64,000 nt of DNA from Muscardinus avellanarius (taxonomy: Eukaryota > Chordata > Mammalia > Rodentia > Gliridae), in contig OY726560.1 in the NCBI GenBank assembly GCA_963383645.1, forward strand, positions 152,730,546 through 152,794,545, in the 5' to 3' direction. A program made the position numbers and the translations under genes. Positions 11,940 to 23,064 of the stretch are shown here, piece by piece. Every line of letters starts with the position of its first letter. The first letter of the stretch is position 1. The notes under the pieces were generated by a model, which ran no database searches, was not told the origin of the DNA, and saw only the letters and a program-made list of their open reading frames with translations.

Positions 11940-12055
11940 AGAAGGCCAGGATGCAGGTAGGGATGTTGAAAATGCAGACTCTGAACAGAGAGAATCCCGG
12001 TTCTGCCACTTAAAATCCCGTGACCCTTGGCTTTTCTAATCCTTCATTTTTTCTC
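11940..12055 (-). repeat. Possible MIR remnant
   Basis: 'gcagactctgaacagagaga', 'tcccggttctgccacttaaa' and 'cccgtgacccttggcttttc' follow the order of a reverse-oriented MIR. Very diverged. Confidence 0.45.
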
Positions 12056-12864
12056 CCCAGCGAACTGGAAACCATAAGAAATGAGAGAAGATACCTGGGC
12101 AGGGCCTGCAGCAGCAATAGCGGAGCCATCCTTAGTCACAGTTCGCGGGACAGGACAGGGGCCACTCCAAGTCGGCTGCTGCCGGCCAACATCAGCAGAA
12201 GGACGACCGAGGCCATCCCGGGATCCATCTTAGTCCTGCGTCTTCTTAGAGGTCAGGACTATACTAACAGGTCAGCAGATGTCTTTCTCTAGCCTCAGTT
12301 TGCATCCCTCTCACTTCAAAACAGGATTTCCTTTCAAGTGAACAAATCTATCAGTGTATATCTCTGCCCATTACCTGGGTGGGGACAAACATCTGGAGAC
12401 CTTGGGAGACTGTCGTTCTGGATGCCCGTCTAGGAGACCTGCTTGATTGGTTTACTGAGGGAAGCGGCCTCCGGCTCATTAAAATACCACTCACTGCTCA
12501 GCCACCCAACAGATCGGAGGGGACCTGAGAGTTATACGTGAGGCCCAGGAACATCTCACGGAGACTAGGCAGGCTCCGGGGCTGAGAAGCGTATCACCGC
12601 CCTCCCACCAGCCTTGCACAGCCCCGCACTCCAGAAAGCCACCCCAGCCCGCAGCCCGCTGCACGCCACAAGCAAGTTTTCAGGAATAGTCACCTTCCCA
12701 CGCTCAGTGTCACCTGTGGCTCTGGAGGGGAAACCACTCCTCTCTGACACTGCAGTAAACAAAAACAATGTGTGCTCAGAGAGGCATGCGCCCTCAAAGT
12801 CCCTTAAGCGACAGATCGATGGCCAAATCCTATGTGCCGTTTTCCCCAGGCACAGGACAGGCCC

Positions 12865-12876
12865 GCTCTCTCTCTT

Positions 12877-12932
<56 letters not shown>
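12865..12932. repeat. (CT)n microsatellite
   Basis: About 68 bp of CT repeats with two TTTC interruptions at the 5' side. Confidence 0.95.
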
Positions 12933-12935
<3 letters not shown>

Positions 12936-13516
12936 ACTTTCTGAATAAAGAATGCTTTTTAAGTGGCCTGGCTACAAAAGGAAAGAGAAGGAAGGTTATG
13001 AGTTATTCTGGGCGGGCAGGGCGGCCTCCTGCTTTTCAACCTGGGGACCTTTGGGGATATTGCCCAGCAAGTTTACTTAAAGGGCTCGCCCTTTCTTCTC
13101 TCAGCGGGACCCCAGTTCCAACACCCGTTCAGAGGCTGCAGCTGTGTCCTGGACTGGTCCCCCTGCAGCATCCCAGCCATCTACAAGTGAAGAGGCAGCA
13201 GCTGGAGACTGGGAAACAGATGGCCCCGCTCATTAGAATGGGCTGGACACCGCTCCTGGGCTCCTCGGCCTCAGCGAGCTCAGGCCTGGCCAGAGTGGTG
13301 GCTGGAAGAGCGGCTCTATCCCGGTAGTCCTCAGCAGGCAGCTGGACAGGAATGACTGACCTCACAGAGGGGTTCCCCAAAGTTATTCCTGGGAGGGAGG
13401 GGCCTCGAAGGTGGGCACAGCACAGTCCCAGCTGGTTTTGCACCACAGACCCCGGGAGAGGCAGGTCCCAGCCACAGGATCACTTTTGCTCTGATGTTTT
13501 GTAGAGAAAAGCAAAA

Positions 13517-13550
13517 CTTCCCCTCTGGGGATGCTGTCCCAGAGGGGAAG
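13517..13550. repeat. Perfect 13-bp inverted repeat (hairpin)
   Basis: Arms 'cttcccctctggg' (13517-13529) and 'cccagaggggaag' (13538-13550) are exact reverse complements around the 8-nt loop 'gatgctgt'. It lies in unique intron 2 sequence with no SINE motif around it. Confidence 0.9.
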
Positions 13551-14384
13551 ACCAAAAGCCCTATTAGTTCAGGAAATTCCAAATTAAGATGGCGCCACCG
13601 TGGTTCACTTTTCTCCCCTGCCCTATACCGCAGATTTGCATAGAGGTAAGAGCTGTAAGAAAACAAATCTAAAGCATCCTACCTCTCTGCAGAAACCTTT
13701 TTAAAACCCTCAAAGCGCTGGATGCTCAAAGGGCTGGTCACCCCAACACCAAGATTCCAATGCACAGGGCGTCCCAGGTTGCCCAGGCCCGGGTGGCTCT
13801 CCTGCCCGCCCAGGCATCGCCGGCTCCCTTCCTCCACAACAGTCTTGCAGGAAACTCTTCTGATCAGAGGGAAGCAGGGAGGCGGAGCCAGAAAAGAGAC
13901 TGTCAAGGAGCAGGCTGAAATGATCAGCTCAAACGCCGCCCGGCCTCCCACCAGCCCCAGCACCAAGGCCAGCCCCACCTTGCCTTAATGGAGGCAGCGC
14001 AGCCTCTGAGCCCAGCTGCATGCCTTCTTCAGACAGCAACTCAGCCTCCCCCAGCCCTAGACAGCAGAGAGGCCAGGCCTGGGCACTCCCTGGCCGGCAC
14101 AGGGCGACCTTGCAGGCAAGATGGCTGTGTGAGTAGAGCCAGCCGGTGGCGACCCCCTGAAGGTGCAGATCTGCCACAGAAGCTGCAGCGTCCAAGCCCC
14201 CACACAATCCTAAACCAGCTACACAGACCTGCTGACCCCATCCCACGGCAGCATGCTGAGCTCTTGCCGCTCCCAGAATCCCTTTGGGGCACACCTGCTT
14301 GTCCTTCACAGCATCTTTACTGTGGGTTAGCACGAGCCCCTCATTTGACAGAAGCCTGCACGTGCGCACACACATGTCTAGTAT

Positions 14385-14466
14385 CTGCTTGTCATTCTAT
14401 CCCCTCAGAACCCAGCACATAGTAGGGTCTCAAAAGATACTCTGGGGAACAGATGAATGAACAAAC
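14385..14466 (+). repeat. L2/MIR-like 3'-end remnant
   Basis: 'cccagcacatagtagggtct' followed by 'cagatgaatgaacaaact', the pattern of an old L2-type 3' end. Short and diverged. Confidence 0.45.
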
Positions 14467-14790
14467 TCAAGCCACAGCAAGGACCCAGCGCCTGGAAGAG
14501 TCTCTGCCAAGCTCTGGGACGCGCAGCCCCCAGGCGGCCCGGTTCAGAGGGGAGCCCTGGCTCCTTCTGCCAAGAAGCCCACCTGCCCTCCAGCTCGCAG
14601 CCCTCTCTCTGAGCGCGGGGACCCTGGGCATCCGTAACCACTGCACAACGGAGTGGCGCGGAGTTCAGCCCGCTAAAGCAGCGCTACCCACTCCACATCC
14701 ACCGGAGCCAATCAGAGTCCACTTGCTTTGTTGTTGGTGGTGTTTGACTATGAGAGTGAACGCTCTGCCTGCTTTAAAAATGGGCCCATA

Positions 14791-15017
14791 GCCGGGCGTG
14801 GTGGCGCACGCTTGTAATCCCAGCATTGGGGAGGCTGAGACCTGGAAGATCGCGGTTCGTGGACAGCCTCAGCTACTTAGTGAGGCCCTCTGCAACTCAG
14901 TGAGACCCTGTTTCAAAATAAAGAATAAAAAACAGGGCTGGGGGTGTAGCTCTGAGGTAGAATGCCCCTTGGGTTCTATTCCTCGTACTGCAAAATATTA
15001 AAAAATAAAAATAAAAC
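14791..15017 (+). mobile_element. Dimeric B1/ID SINE, well preserved
   Basis: Starts 'gccgggcgtggtggcgcacg'. Linker 'tttcaaaataaagaataaaa', 'gggctgggggtgtagctctg' ID half, and a long A/T-rich tail. Confidence 0.92.
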
Positions 15018-15760
15018 AGGCTCTATTCCTTGGTCATTTTTCCCCCTAGGGACACCCTTCCTGGGCAGGGCTGAAGAAGCAAGAGGTAACTGTATGTGTT
15101 TCACTCTTGGATTTTTTTTTTTTTAGAGGAGAAGGAGGAGGGTGTTGGTTGGTGCAGGAGGAGGAGATGTTTTTCTGCAGGGAAGTGACATTGGAAAGAC
15201 CAAGTAAGTCCTTGGTCCTTGTCATTTCCTTAACTACAAGTCGTAAGGAGTTCCAGGCACAGGTGGTTTTGACTTCCTGTTGCAAACTGGAAATGCAGGA
15301 GAAAAAAATCTTGACATGATATCAAAGTAGTAACCAAAAAGACTAATGTACTGAGGGCCAGGACAAACCACTGAGGTCTCTGGGCCAGGGAAGGCGCATG
15401 GGTGTGGACTGCTCACTGAGGCACCGATGTGCCCGTGGACACTAGCAAGCGGGCCTTCTTATCCGGAACTCCTGCCATGGGCCTCGGCCTGGCTCAGCCC
15501 TGGGGCCAGTGCAGCCTGTCGCCGATGGCCCTGAGCGGCAGACAGGACTGGCTTCTTACCACTAAGGGGTCATTCGAGAAGAATCCCAAAGTGATAACCG
15601 CTGAGATCTTTTTACTACCTGAGATTTTTCTTCAGGTTACTTTGGGGTAGGTGTGGGTCTGTGAAGAAGAGACAGAATCGACCCTCAAATGCCCTGACAA
15701 GTTTAATATTTAGGAAAAACTGAGATGGCCACAGCAGTGTGCCACAAAATATCCTCCTCG

Positions 15761-15978
15761 GCCGGGCAGAGTGGTGCCCACCTGTAATCCTAGTACTCGG
15801 GAGGCCGAGACAGGAGGACTGCAGATTCAAGGACAACTTCAGCAAGTAGTGAGGCTTCCATCAACCTAGCAAAACCCTATTTCAAAATCAAAATAAAAAA
15901 TAAAATAGAGCTTGGGGGTGTGGCTTGGAGGTAGAATGCCTTTGGGTTCAATCCCCAGTACCACCAAAAAAAAAAAAA
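15761..15978 (+). mobile_element. Dimeric B1/ID SINE
   Basis: 'gccgggcagagtggtgccca' head, 'ggtgtggcttggaggtagaa' A-box region, 'tcaatccccagtaccaccaa' end and a 12-nt A tail. Confidence 0.92.
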
Positions 15979-16203
15979 CCCTCCTGTTCAGAAAGGAGTT
16001 ACCTGTGAAATCTATCTTGCATCACTAAATGCACTCAAAGGCCTAGGCGTATTTCAGTGTCTGTGACATCACGGAGAAGTCACTTGTCTCCAAGAGTCTC
16101 AACTTATCCATAAAATGTGAAGAGGAGTACCGGGGATCTGCCAGATTATTAAAATCAGAGATAATACCTCAAAGTATACCATCACCATGCCACCATGACC
16201 ATT

Positions 16204-16237
16204 CTCCTCCTCCTCCTCCTCATCATCATCATCATCT
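16204..16237. repeat. (CTC)n(CAT)n compound microsatellite
   Basis: Six CTC/TCC units followed directly by five CAT units. Confidence 0.85.
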
Positions 16238-16974
16238 CTAGGAAAAGGGCTAAAGAGCCTGACCTCATCCACCCACGTGATAATCATCATCTCCCAAGAA
16301 CAGGCTGAAGATGCAGGACACCACCATCCCCTGCCGGGTCCTATCCAGTACCATCCCTCCTAAGAGACGGACCTTCCTGAGCTCCCATTCCTGCAGACTG
16401 AAAGCCCAGCCAACCTGTGCATGCAGGAGCGCCCAGCAGTCGTGCAGGAAGCCAGGAGGCAAGCGTGACGGCGATGTGCTGGGAGCTGCGCTCAGGGGCC
16501 TGGCTGAAAGCACAGCGCGCCACCCCCACCCCACCGGCCCCACAACCTCCTCTCTGTTGTTCTTCACAGGGCCTTAGGTCAACTCTTTGGAAACCTCAGT
16601 CAGAAACTCTTTTTCTTTTTTCAAAATATGTTGTGCATCTTGTGTACGTGGCCCACTTTTCACTGCAAAGCAGTCGCTGACTTTTTCCAGCAAGAGAAGA
16701 AAAAAAAAAAATGTCAACCCTGAACCATTTGGACTTCAAGCAGCAAGAGGGTCGTGTTTCTAAAACCCCCGGGGCTTGCAAAAGCCCACGATAATAAAAA
16801 GGATGAGACCAACCCAAGACCTGGAGCTCCTTTTCCATTTCAATTAATGTAGCTTCCCCTCACCAGAAAACTTATCATTGTACAAGGTAGGGTAAACATC
16901 TTATCAGTCTATGAAATATTGGTTTTAAGTTTACTTGGGCAAGGAAGTGGGTGGAGTAGGGAGGAAACCATCTG

Positions 16975-17160
16975 CTACTTAGCATCTAACCTGGGCCAAA
17001 CATTGCGGGACTTTACATCCATTTGCATTTAATCTGCACGCTCTGAGCAGCAGAGAGATATTATCTTTGAAGCCCACAGAGGTTATCTAACTTATCCAAG
17101 GTCAAGACATGAGTAGATAGTGTAAGCATTCAATCCCAGCCCCCAAGGCCAAGTCCCTCC
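16975..17160 (+). repeat. MIR-like remnant
   Basis: 'tttacatccatttgcattta', 'gagagatattatctttgaag', 'ggttatctaacttatccaag' and 'gtcaagacatgagtagatag' follow MIR order in plus orientation. Confidence 0.55.
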
Positions 17161-17283
17161 ATAAATGTGCTTACAGAAAGCACATCATGTACCATTCAAA
17201 ACAACCTAATTCCTTTCTCTTAAAAAAAAAAAAAAGTCATCACAGCCATTTATTGTATAGAGTTTTTTTTGTTTTGTTTTGTT

Positions 17284-17340
17284 TTTGTTTGGTGGTCCTG
17301 GGGATCAAACCCAGGTGCATTCTACTTCTGAGCCACACCT
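17284..17340 (-). mobile_element. ID-half SINE fragment
   Basis: 'ggtggtcctggggatcaaac' and 'gcattctacttctgagccac' are the reverse ID half. It stops before any B1 half, a few bases from the target site of the next SINE. Confidence 0.7.
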
Positions 17341-17355
17341 GAGTTTTGGTCTTTT

Positions 17356-17607
17356 AAAGATATGAGTAGTTTAGCCGGGCATGGTGGTGCACACTTGAAA
17401 TCCCCGCGCTTGGGAGGCAAAGACAGGAGGATCGCGCAGGTTCGAAGCCAGCCGCGCACTGGTTTAGGAGACCCTGTTTCCAAAATGAAAATGTAAACAA
17501 TAGGTCTGGGAGTATAGCCCGGAGGTAGAAGGGCTTCCAGGAACCCCAGTACCACCAAAAAAATAAATAAAATAAATAAATAAATAAATAAAGATATGAG
17601 TAGTTTA
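17356..17607 (+). mobile_element. Variant dimeric SINE with perfect 18-bp target-site duplication
   Basis: The SINE body (17374-17589) is flanked by identical 'aaagatatgagtagttta' at 17356-17373 and 17590-17607. It has a subfamily-type right half, 'ggtctgggagtatagcccgg', with a shortened B-box region 'ccaggaaccccagtacc', and a (TAAA)n tail. The intact TSD shows retroposition by target-primed reverse transcription and suggests a fairly recent insertion into FGFR2 intron 2. Confidence 0.93.
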
Positions 17608-18261
17608 AAACTTGAAACGTTAATAACACCTAGATGCAGGTCCAATAGTGTGCCCACTACAGCTTGGTGGGAATACGAGCAGGTCTTCGTGGGAATCCAG
17701 GGGGCTTAGCAGGTCAGGAAGGAGGCCCCTTGAAGGCAGCTGTGGCCCAAGGCTATCCTACGGGTAACTTACAGTCCAAACTTGAGGGGCACTAAAGGAA
17801 TTTAAACTCTAAACTTTCCCTCCGCAAAGATTCAATTTATGACACCCAACACCCCCCACCAACCCCCCACACACACAGCCGGCCTATTTTCAATGTCTGG
17901 ATACTTTTAAACATTACAGTTGGTCACATGTGGGAAAATATTAATAGTCCATTGTTATGTGTCAAAGTAGGTCACATATGGTAATCCAGGAGTTCTAAGG
18001 TTAGAAAATAATCCTGACGGTTTACATAGCTTATTAACCGGAGAGCCAGAGAATTGAGTTGTTCCAAGGAAAGGCGCTACATAAATCATCCAAATAAATA
18101 CGGCCTGTTGTCATTCCTGAATCCATTAGCATCGTCTTTATGAGCTCTTTTTAACCTCCTCATAAAACATGTTCACCATGACCTGAAATCCCATATGTAC
18201 GTGTACCACTCAGAACTGACCTGGCGGTTACAATTGTTTTTGTTTTTGTTTTTGTTTTTCA

Positions 18262-18462
18262 TGGTACTGAGGGGATTGAACCCAGGGGCATTCTGCCTCT
18301 GATCCACACCCTCAGCCCTATTTTATGTTTTAGTTTGAAATAGGTTCTCAGTAAGTTTCAGAAGGCCTTGCTAAATTGCTGAGGCTGGTCTCTAACCTGC
18401 GATCTTCCTGTCTCAGCCTCCCAAATACAAGGATTACAAGTGTGCCCCACCAGGCCCTGGCT
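18262..18462 (-). mobile_element. Dimeric B1/ID SINE
   Basis: Begins 'atggtactgaggggattgaa' after a (GTTTTT) tail at 18233-18260 and ends 'tgtgccccaccaggccctgg'. Confidence 0.88.
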
Positions 18463-18665
18463 TCAGAATTTATAATTCTTTAGTTGGACAAGGGGTTCAA
18501 GAAAAGAATGGCCACCGCTTAGCTCCTCAATTCAGTCCAGTTGAAAAGAATCAGAATTTTATTTTCCTGGCACGATGTGGCAAAATTCTACAATAGGGCG
18601 TAATTACACCCAAAGTAGAACCAATGAAATATCTAGTATCTTCAAGAAATATGAAATATCTAACA

Positions 18666-18667
<2 letters not shown>

Positions 18668-18712
<45 letters not shown>
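18668..18712. repeat. (TG)n microsatellite abutting a SINE 3' end
   Basis: 45 bp of uninterrupted TG. It runs directly into 'ttactggggattgaaccta', the 3' end of the following minus-strand SINE. Confidence 0.97.
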
Positions 18713-18717
<5 letters not shown>

Positions 18718-18912
18718 GGGGATTGAACCTAGGGGCATTCTACCTCTGAGCTACACCCCTCCCCCAGATCATTTTTATTTTTTATTTTGAGACAGTGTCA
18801 CTAAGTTGCTGAGGGCCTTGCTAAGCTGCTGAGGCTGGCTGCAAATATGCAATCCTCCTATCTTAGCCTTCTAAGTACTGGGATTACAGGCCTGCACCAC
18901 CAGACCTGGCAT
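18713..18912 (-). mobile_element. Dimeric B1/ID SINE
   Basis: 'tactggggattgaacctagg' to 'attacaggcctgcaccacca'. The A tail is replaced by the (CA)n array on its 3' side. Confidence 0.9.
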
Positions 18913-19371
18913 ACCCAACTCTTCAAAACTCCACGTGGTACAAGTTTTCCAAAACCAAGATGAATGAGGCTCTAAAGCCGGCCTACCTTAACATGCAATC
19001 TTCAAGTATGATCAAGGCGTGTCCCAATGAGTAAAGGACAGTTTTGTAGAAATATCAAAAAGTAAAAATTATGAAATTACATAAATGGAAGCCACAAATA
19101 GCCTCTGACAACCACTGATGGGTGGCCATCTTGGATTTTCTATCAAACCCTAAAAAGAAATAGTATACAATCAGAGGAAGAGAGAAAAACACGTGTCAGA
19201 ATTATGGCCTTCATTCATTTCCAAAGGAAAGCGTGACCTCACGAAGCTGACGCGCAGCTGCGTAGAAGCCCACCTCTGCACAAGGCTGAGCTGCAGGCCT
19301 TACAGGAGGCCCACCAGGCAGCCACACCTGGCCACACCAGCTAAAGAAAAGTACACTAAGAAGGCAAGCCC

Positions 19372-19590
19372 CGAGGCCCATGCAGAGGTGCACACAGGTA
19401 ATCACAGCACTTAGGAGGCTGAGGCAGGAGGATCGCAGTTTCAAGGCCAGCTTCAGCAACTTGGCGAGACCCTGAGCAATTGAGCAGACTCTGTTTCAAA
19501 CTAAAAAGGGGAGTGGGGGGACGCTTGGGGTGTAAGCTTGGAGGTAGAGGGCCCCTGGGTTCAAACTTAAGTACCAAAAAAAAAAAAAAC
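19372..19590 (+). mobile_element. Dimeric B1/ID SINE, diverged
   Basis: 'ggtgcacacaggtaatcaca' head and 'gaggctgaggcaggaggatc'. The ID half carries an insertion near the A box. Ends 'taagtacc' plus a 14-nt A tail. Confidence 0.82.
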
Positions 19591-20311
19591 AGCAAACCCA
19601 GGGAGTAACCTCCATGGCGCAACCCCATGCAGTGAGGATGTGGTGTGCTCCGCACCACCACGCATCTGAGAGCTCGCACCACTCAAAAAGTAGCACCCTG
19701 TCAAACTCTCACTTGGGATACGGCAAAAAGATAAGAGAGACCCAAAATGCCAGGCTAAAGTCGTCCCTCCAGGAAAAGTATAAATAAATAAAGACTGCAG
19801 ACATTTCTGCACAGCTGCACACCTCCCAACAGATCCTAATGTGTGAGGAGGAGCCTGCAAACCCCACCGCCCCACGCCATTCCTCCACTTCCCTTCTCTC
19901 TGCGAAGAAGCCAGCCTTGCCACAGGAGCTCCACCCAGCTGGGCTCCCGCCTCCGGTGACCCCTGCACCCACACCCACCCCCCAGGTCTCCCTGCAAAGG
20001 CACAGTTAGGTTAAGTGGAGATGGGAAAGAAGGTAGGGGTGTTGGTGGCCTCAGATCACCCTGGCTAAATAAACAGCCAAACAGGCGCCGCTGCGCCACG
20101 TTTCACAGAATAGGAACGCGCAGCCAGCTCTTCCCACGTAAACACCACCCGTTACCTCATACACGTGCCGTTATTCATGAGGTCTGAGATGAGCAGCATC
20201 TCATCCCCACTCGCTCGTGTTATGTGAATTCTCACCCTGGACTGGCCAGAAAGACTTGAAAAGTCTTCAGATACAGCTGGGGGAGGGGGGAGGCTTTTTG
20301 CATAAGTAAAT

Positions 20312-20513
20312 GTTTTTTTTTTTTTTTTTGCAGTACTGGGGATGGTACCCAGAGCCGTTCTACCTCTGAGCTACACCCCCAGCCCTATTTTTTTTTATTC
20401 TTTGTTTTGAAACAGGGTCTCACTGAGTTGCAAAGGCTGTCCAAAAACCGTGATCCTCCCATCTCAGCCTCCCAAATGCTGGGATTACAAGTGTGCGCCA
20501 TCACACGGGCTCA
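20312..20513 (-). mobile_element. Dimeric B1/ID SINE
   Basis: Poly-T (reverse A tail) of about 17 nt, 'cagtactggggatggtaccc', and end 'attacaagtgtgcgccatca'. Confidence 0.9.
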
Positions 20514-20584
20514 TGTTCATTCTTTTAACTGGTTAAAATAAACAGGTAAAACACACACTCATTCTTCCTCTCTCCTCTCGCTTG

Positions 20585-20597
20585 CTCTCTCTCTCCT

Positions 20598-20645
<48 letters not shown>
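20585..20645. repeat. (CT)n microsatellite
   Basis: About 60 bp of CT with a few T/C interruptions on the left side. Confidence 0.95.
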
Positions 20646-20647
<2 letters not shown>

Positions 20648-20649
20648 AA

Positions 20650-21640
20650 TTCGAATCAGAGGGAGCCAGAATAGAAATGTATACAAATACCAATTCTCTG
20701 GCTTGCCAGATTTTTGCTCTAGAAGTAATATTAAACACAGTCCTTTGTCTATGAATTGTGAAATACTTTATATACTAATAAAGAATGTGTACTTCATTGT
20801 GTGTTTAACTGCATAAGCCTGCATTTGCCTTAATTGACCAAGAATAAACCCTTGTTCCTGAGCTAACTATCAAGTTACAGTCAACTCTTAAATATTAACA
20901 CTCATATTGAGGGAAAAAAAGGTGCAGATAATACAAAACAGAAGATTATTTTAAATAATTCATTCTTGGTATGCGGATATATTCTTTTTCTCTCTCTCTC
21001 TCTTCTTTTATCTTGCAATTAAATGCGTAAGGCCGATAGCCTGGCATTTAAATACTTCTGACAAAAGCCTTAAGCCACACTGGAAAAATCTGACTAGGGG
21101 GAGTCGCCACATTCATCCCACACCCACTGTCTCTGCTACTGAACTCTGGACCAACTCGAATTGGTCCAGGACAGCATAATGACAAAAACTTGGTATGGAA
21201 AAAAAAAGCATGCGAATGACTTTTCCCCCAGGTTGGCGCTTTTCAGAATCACGCTTCGCGGAGGGTGGGAATGTAATTAAGGCTTTGGGGCTGGAAAAGC
21301 CCTTGTATTCTAGCTCCTGCTGGGCTGGTATAAACAAAGATTCCCTTAATGTCAACAATGACTTAATTAACCCGAGTAGGTGACAATGTCAGGAGGAATT
21401 TGAAAGTAAGAGTTCCCTCCTCTCTGTAATCTATAACCAGGCTCTAAACATTCAGGCTATTAATCAACAGAGCGGTCCTTGGCCCTGCAAACCACCACTC
21501 CCTTCGAATCAATAGCTGCATTCACACCATCCAGCTGTCCCCTGTAACAATGAACCAATAGTCATTTTTCATCTGCAATATTAACCACAAAAATCTTCTC
21601 GAGATTTTCTTCTTAAATCAATAAAGTGGGCCCGATCCCA
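20650..21640. other. Repeat-free AT-rich block, candidate conserved non-coding element
   Basis: About 1 kb of intron 2 without SINE, LINE or microsatellite sequence except a short CT run near 20.99 kb. It is rich in homeobox-like TAATTA/TTAATTAA cores (for example 'aatgacttaattaacccgag' at about 21357) and has a 9-bp palindromic hairpin at 21146-21169. Candidate FGFR2 enhancer by appearance only. Confidence 0.4.
21146..21169. repeat. 9-bp inverted repeat
   Basis: Arms 'ctggaccaa' and 'ttggtccag' around 'ctcgaa', inside the repeat-free block of intron 2. Confidence 0.85.
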
Positions 21641-22103
21641 CTATCACCACTTGCGAAAGTGTCCAGAACCAGAAGACAGATACATGACAGGGCATGACAT
21701 ATGATAACATCTATGATATGACATGATATGATAGTGTATGAAGCTGGGATGGCAGGACATGGGCTCCCCTTGAAGGGGCCAAAGACAAAGGTTCTGTGGT
21801 GCTGGCGTCCAGGCTCCTTCAGGAACCTCTTAGCCACGTTTTTCTCTGGTCCAATAGACATGGCCTAAACCAAGCTTCCAAATTAGCAAACCAAAAATGT
21901 TTTGGAAATAAGACCTTAGAAGGTCAAAGCTGAGCCTGCTATTAACCAAAGCTGTAGTTACACTAAAGATGGCGGGCAGACAGGGACACGCGTGTGCACA
22001 CACACACTGGCTCACTCCAATTTGGCAGCATCAGAGCCTAATCAGGAGCTGCGGGGCCAAGGACCTTCTAATGACCTCCAACACCAAAGTAAAACACTAC
22101 AGA

Positions 22104-22219
22104 AGCCAGGCACACACCTGTAATCCCTGTACTTGGGGGGCTAAGACAAGAGGATTGCAGGTTCAAGACCAGCCCCAGCAACTTAGTGAGACGGTTTCCA
22201 AGTAAAAAATAAAAAGGGG
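22104..22219 (+). mobile_element. Dimeric SINE, left (B1) part, interrupted
   Basis: B1 half 'gaagccaggcacacacctgt' to 'aaaaaataaaaagggg'. Its ID half resumes at about 22465 after a second complete SINE. Confidence 0.8.
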
Positions 22220-22464
22220 AGCCAGGTGTGGTGGTGCACACTCGTAATCCCAGTGCTTGGGAGGCTGAGACAGAAGGATGACAAGTTGGAGACCAGCCTC
22301 AGCTATTTAGTGAGGCCCTCTGCAACTTAGCAAGAGCCTGTTTCAAAATAAAGAATAAAAAATTGAGCTGGGGGTGTAGCTCGGAGGTAGAATGCCCCTG
22401 GGTTCCATCCCCAGCACTACAAAAAATTAAGTTAAGTAAGTAAGTAAAAATAAATAAATAAAAA
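22220..22464 (+). mobile_element. Dimeric SINE inserted inside another SINE
   Basis: A complete element: 'agccaggtgtggtggtgcac' head, 'ggtgtagctcggaggtagaa', 'ccagcactac' and a long (TAAG)/(TAAA) tail. It sits at the linker of the older element. Confidence 0.85.
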
Positions 22465-22511
22465 GGCTGGGTATGTAGATCAGAAGCAGAATGTCTCTGG
22501 GTTCAATCTCC

Positions 22512-22517
<6 letters not shown>
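22465..22517 (+). mobile_element. ID half of the interrupted SINE
   Basis: 'ggctgggtatgtagatcaga' and 'ggttcaatctccagtaac', passing straight into a CA array. Confidence 0.8.

Positions 22518-22585
<68 letters not shown>
22516..22585. repeat. (CA)n(CT)n compound microsatellite
   Basis: About 41 bp of CA followed by about 29 bp of CT, starting at the terminal 'ccagtaac' of a SINE. Confidence 0.96.
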
Positions 22586-22589
<4 letters not shown>

Positions 22590-22869
22590 GATGACAATAT
22601 TGGGCCAAGGGACTTCTTGTGGATCTTACAGACCTTCCAGAGTGCGCACAGCTACCTTCTCCATCAAAAGCAAGTTCCTTCTCACGTGTCTGCTTCATGA
22701 CACTGGCCCCTGGCTCGGCCATGGCGGCTGGGAAGGCCTTCATTCCCAGTTGGCTGGGAACAACAGTCAGGAACAAGAGTGACACGCGCCAGGGGCTTCT
22801 GAGATGCCCGGCCCTGTGCTAGCTGTGCTTCATGTCCAATCAAATTAAAACTCGCCAATGCTTTCTGAG

Positions 22870-23064
22870 GGCGGGACACGGTGGCACAGGCCTGTAATCC
22901 CAGTCCTGGGGGAGGCTGGGACAGGGGGATCACAGGTTTGAGGTCAGCCTCAGCAACTTAGCCAGACCCTATTTCAAAACCAAAAGGGCTGGGTGTGTAT
23001 AGCTCAGAGCTGGAATGCCCCCAAGTTGAATCCCCAGCACCTAAAAATAATAATAATAATAAAA
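22870..23064 (+). mobile_element. Dimeric B1/ID SINE
   Basis: 'gggcgggacacggtggcaca' head; ID half with 'gtatagctcagagctggaat'; end 'ccccagcacc' with an (AAT)n tail. Confidence 0.88.

Larger units (their letters stand above)
10561..14384. other. Unique intronic DNA
   Basis: Part of intron 2 with no dimeric SINE. It contains a likely MIR remnant near 11.94-12.06 kb, a CT microsatellite near 12.9 kb and a perfect hairpin at 13.5 kb, all listed separately. Confidence 0.55.

Noticed and set aside
12614..13327. 237-residue plus-strand ORF with a Leu-Ser run
   Set aside because: The run is the CT microsatellite. No recognisable domain; antisense to the FGFR2 intron.
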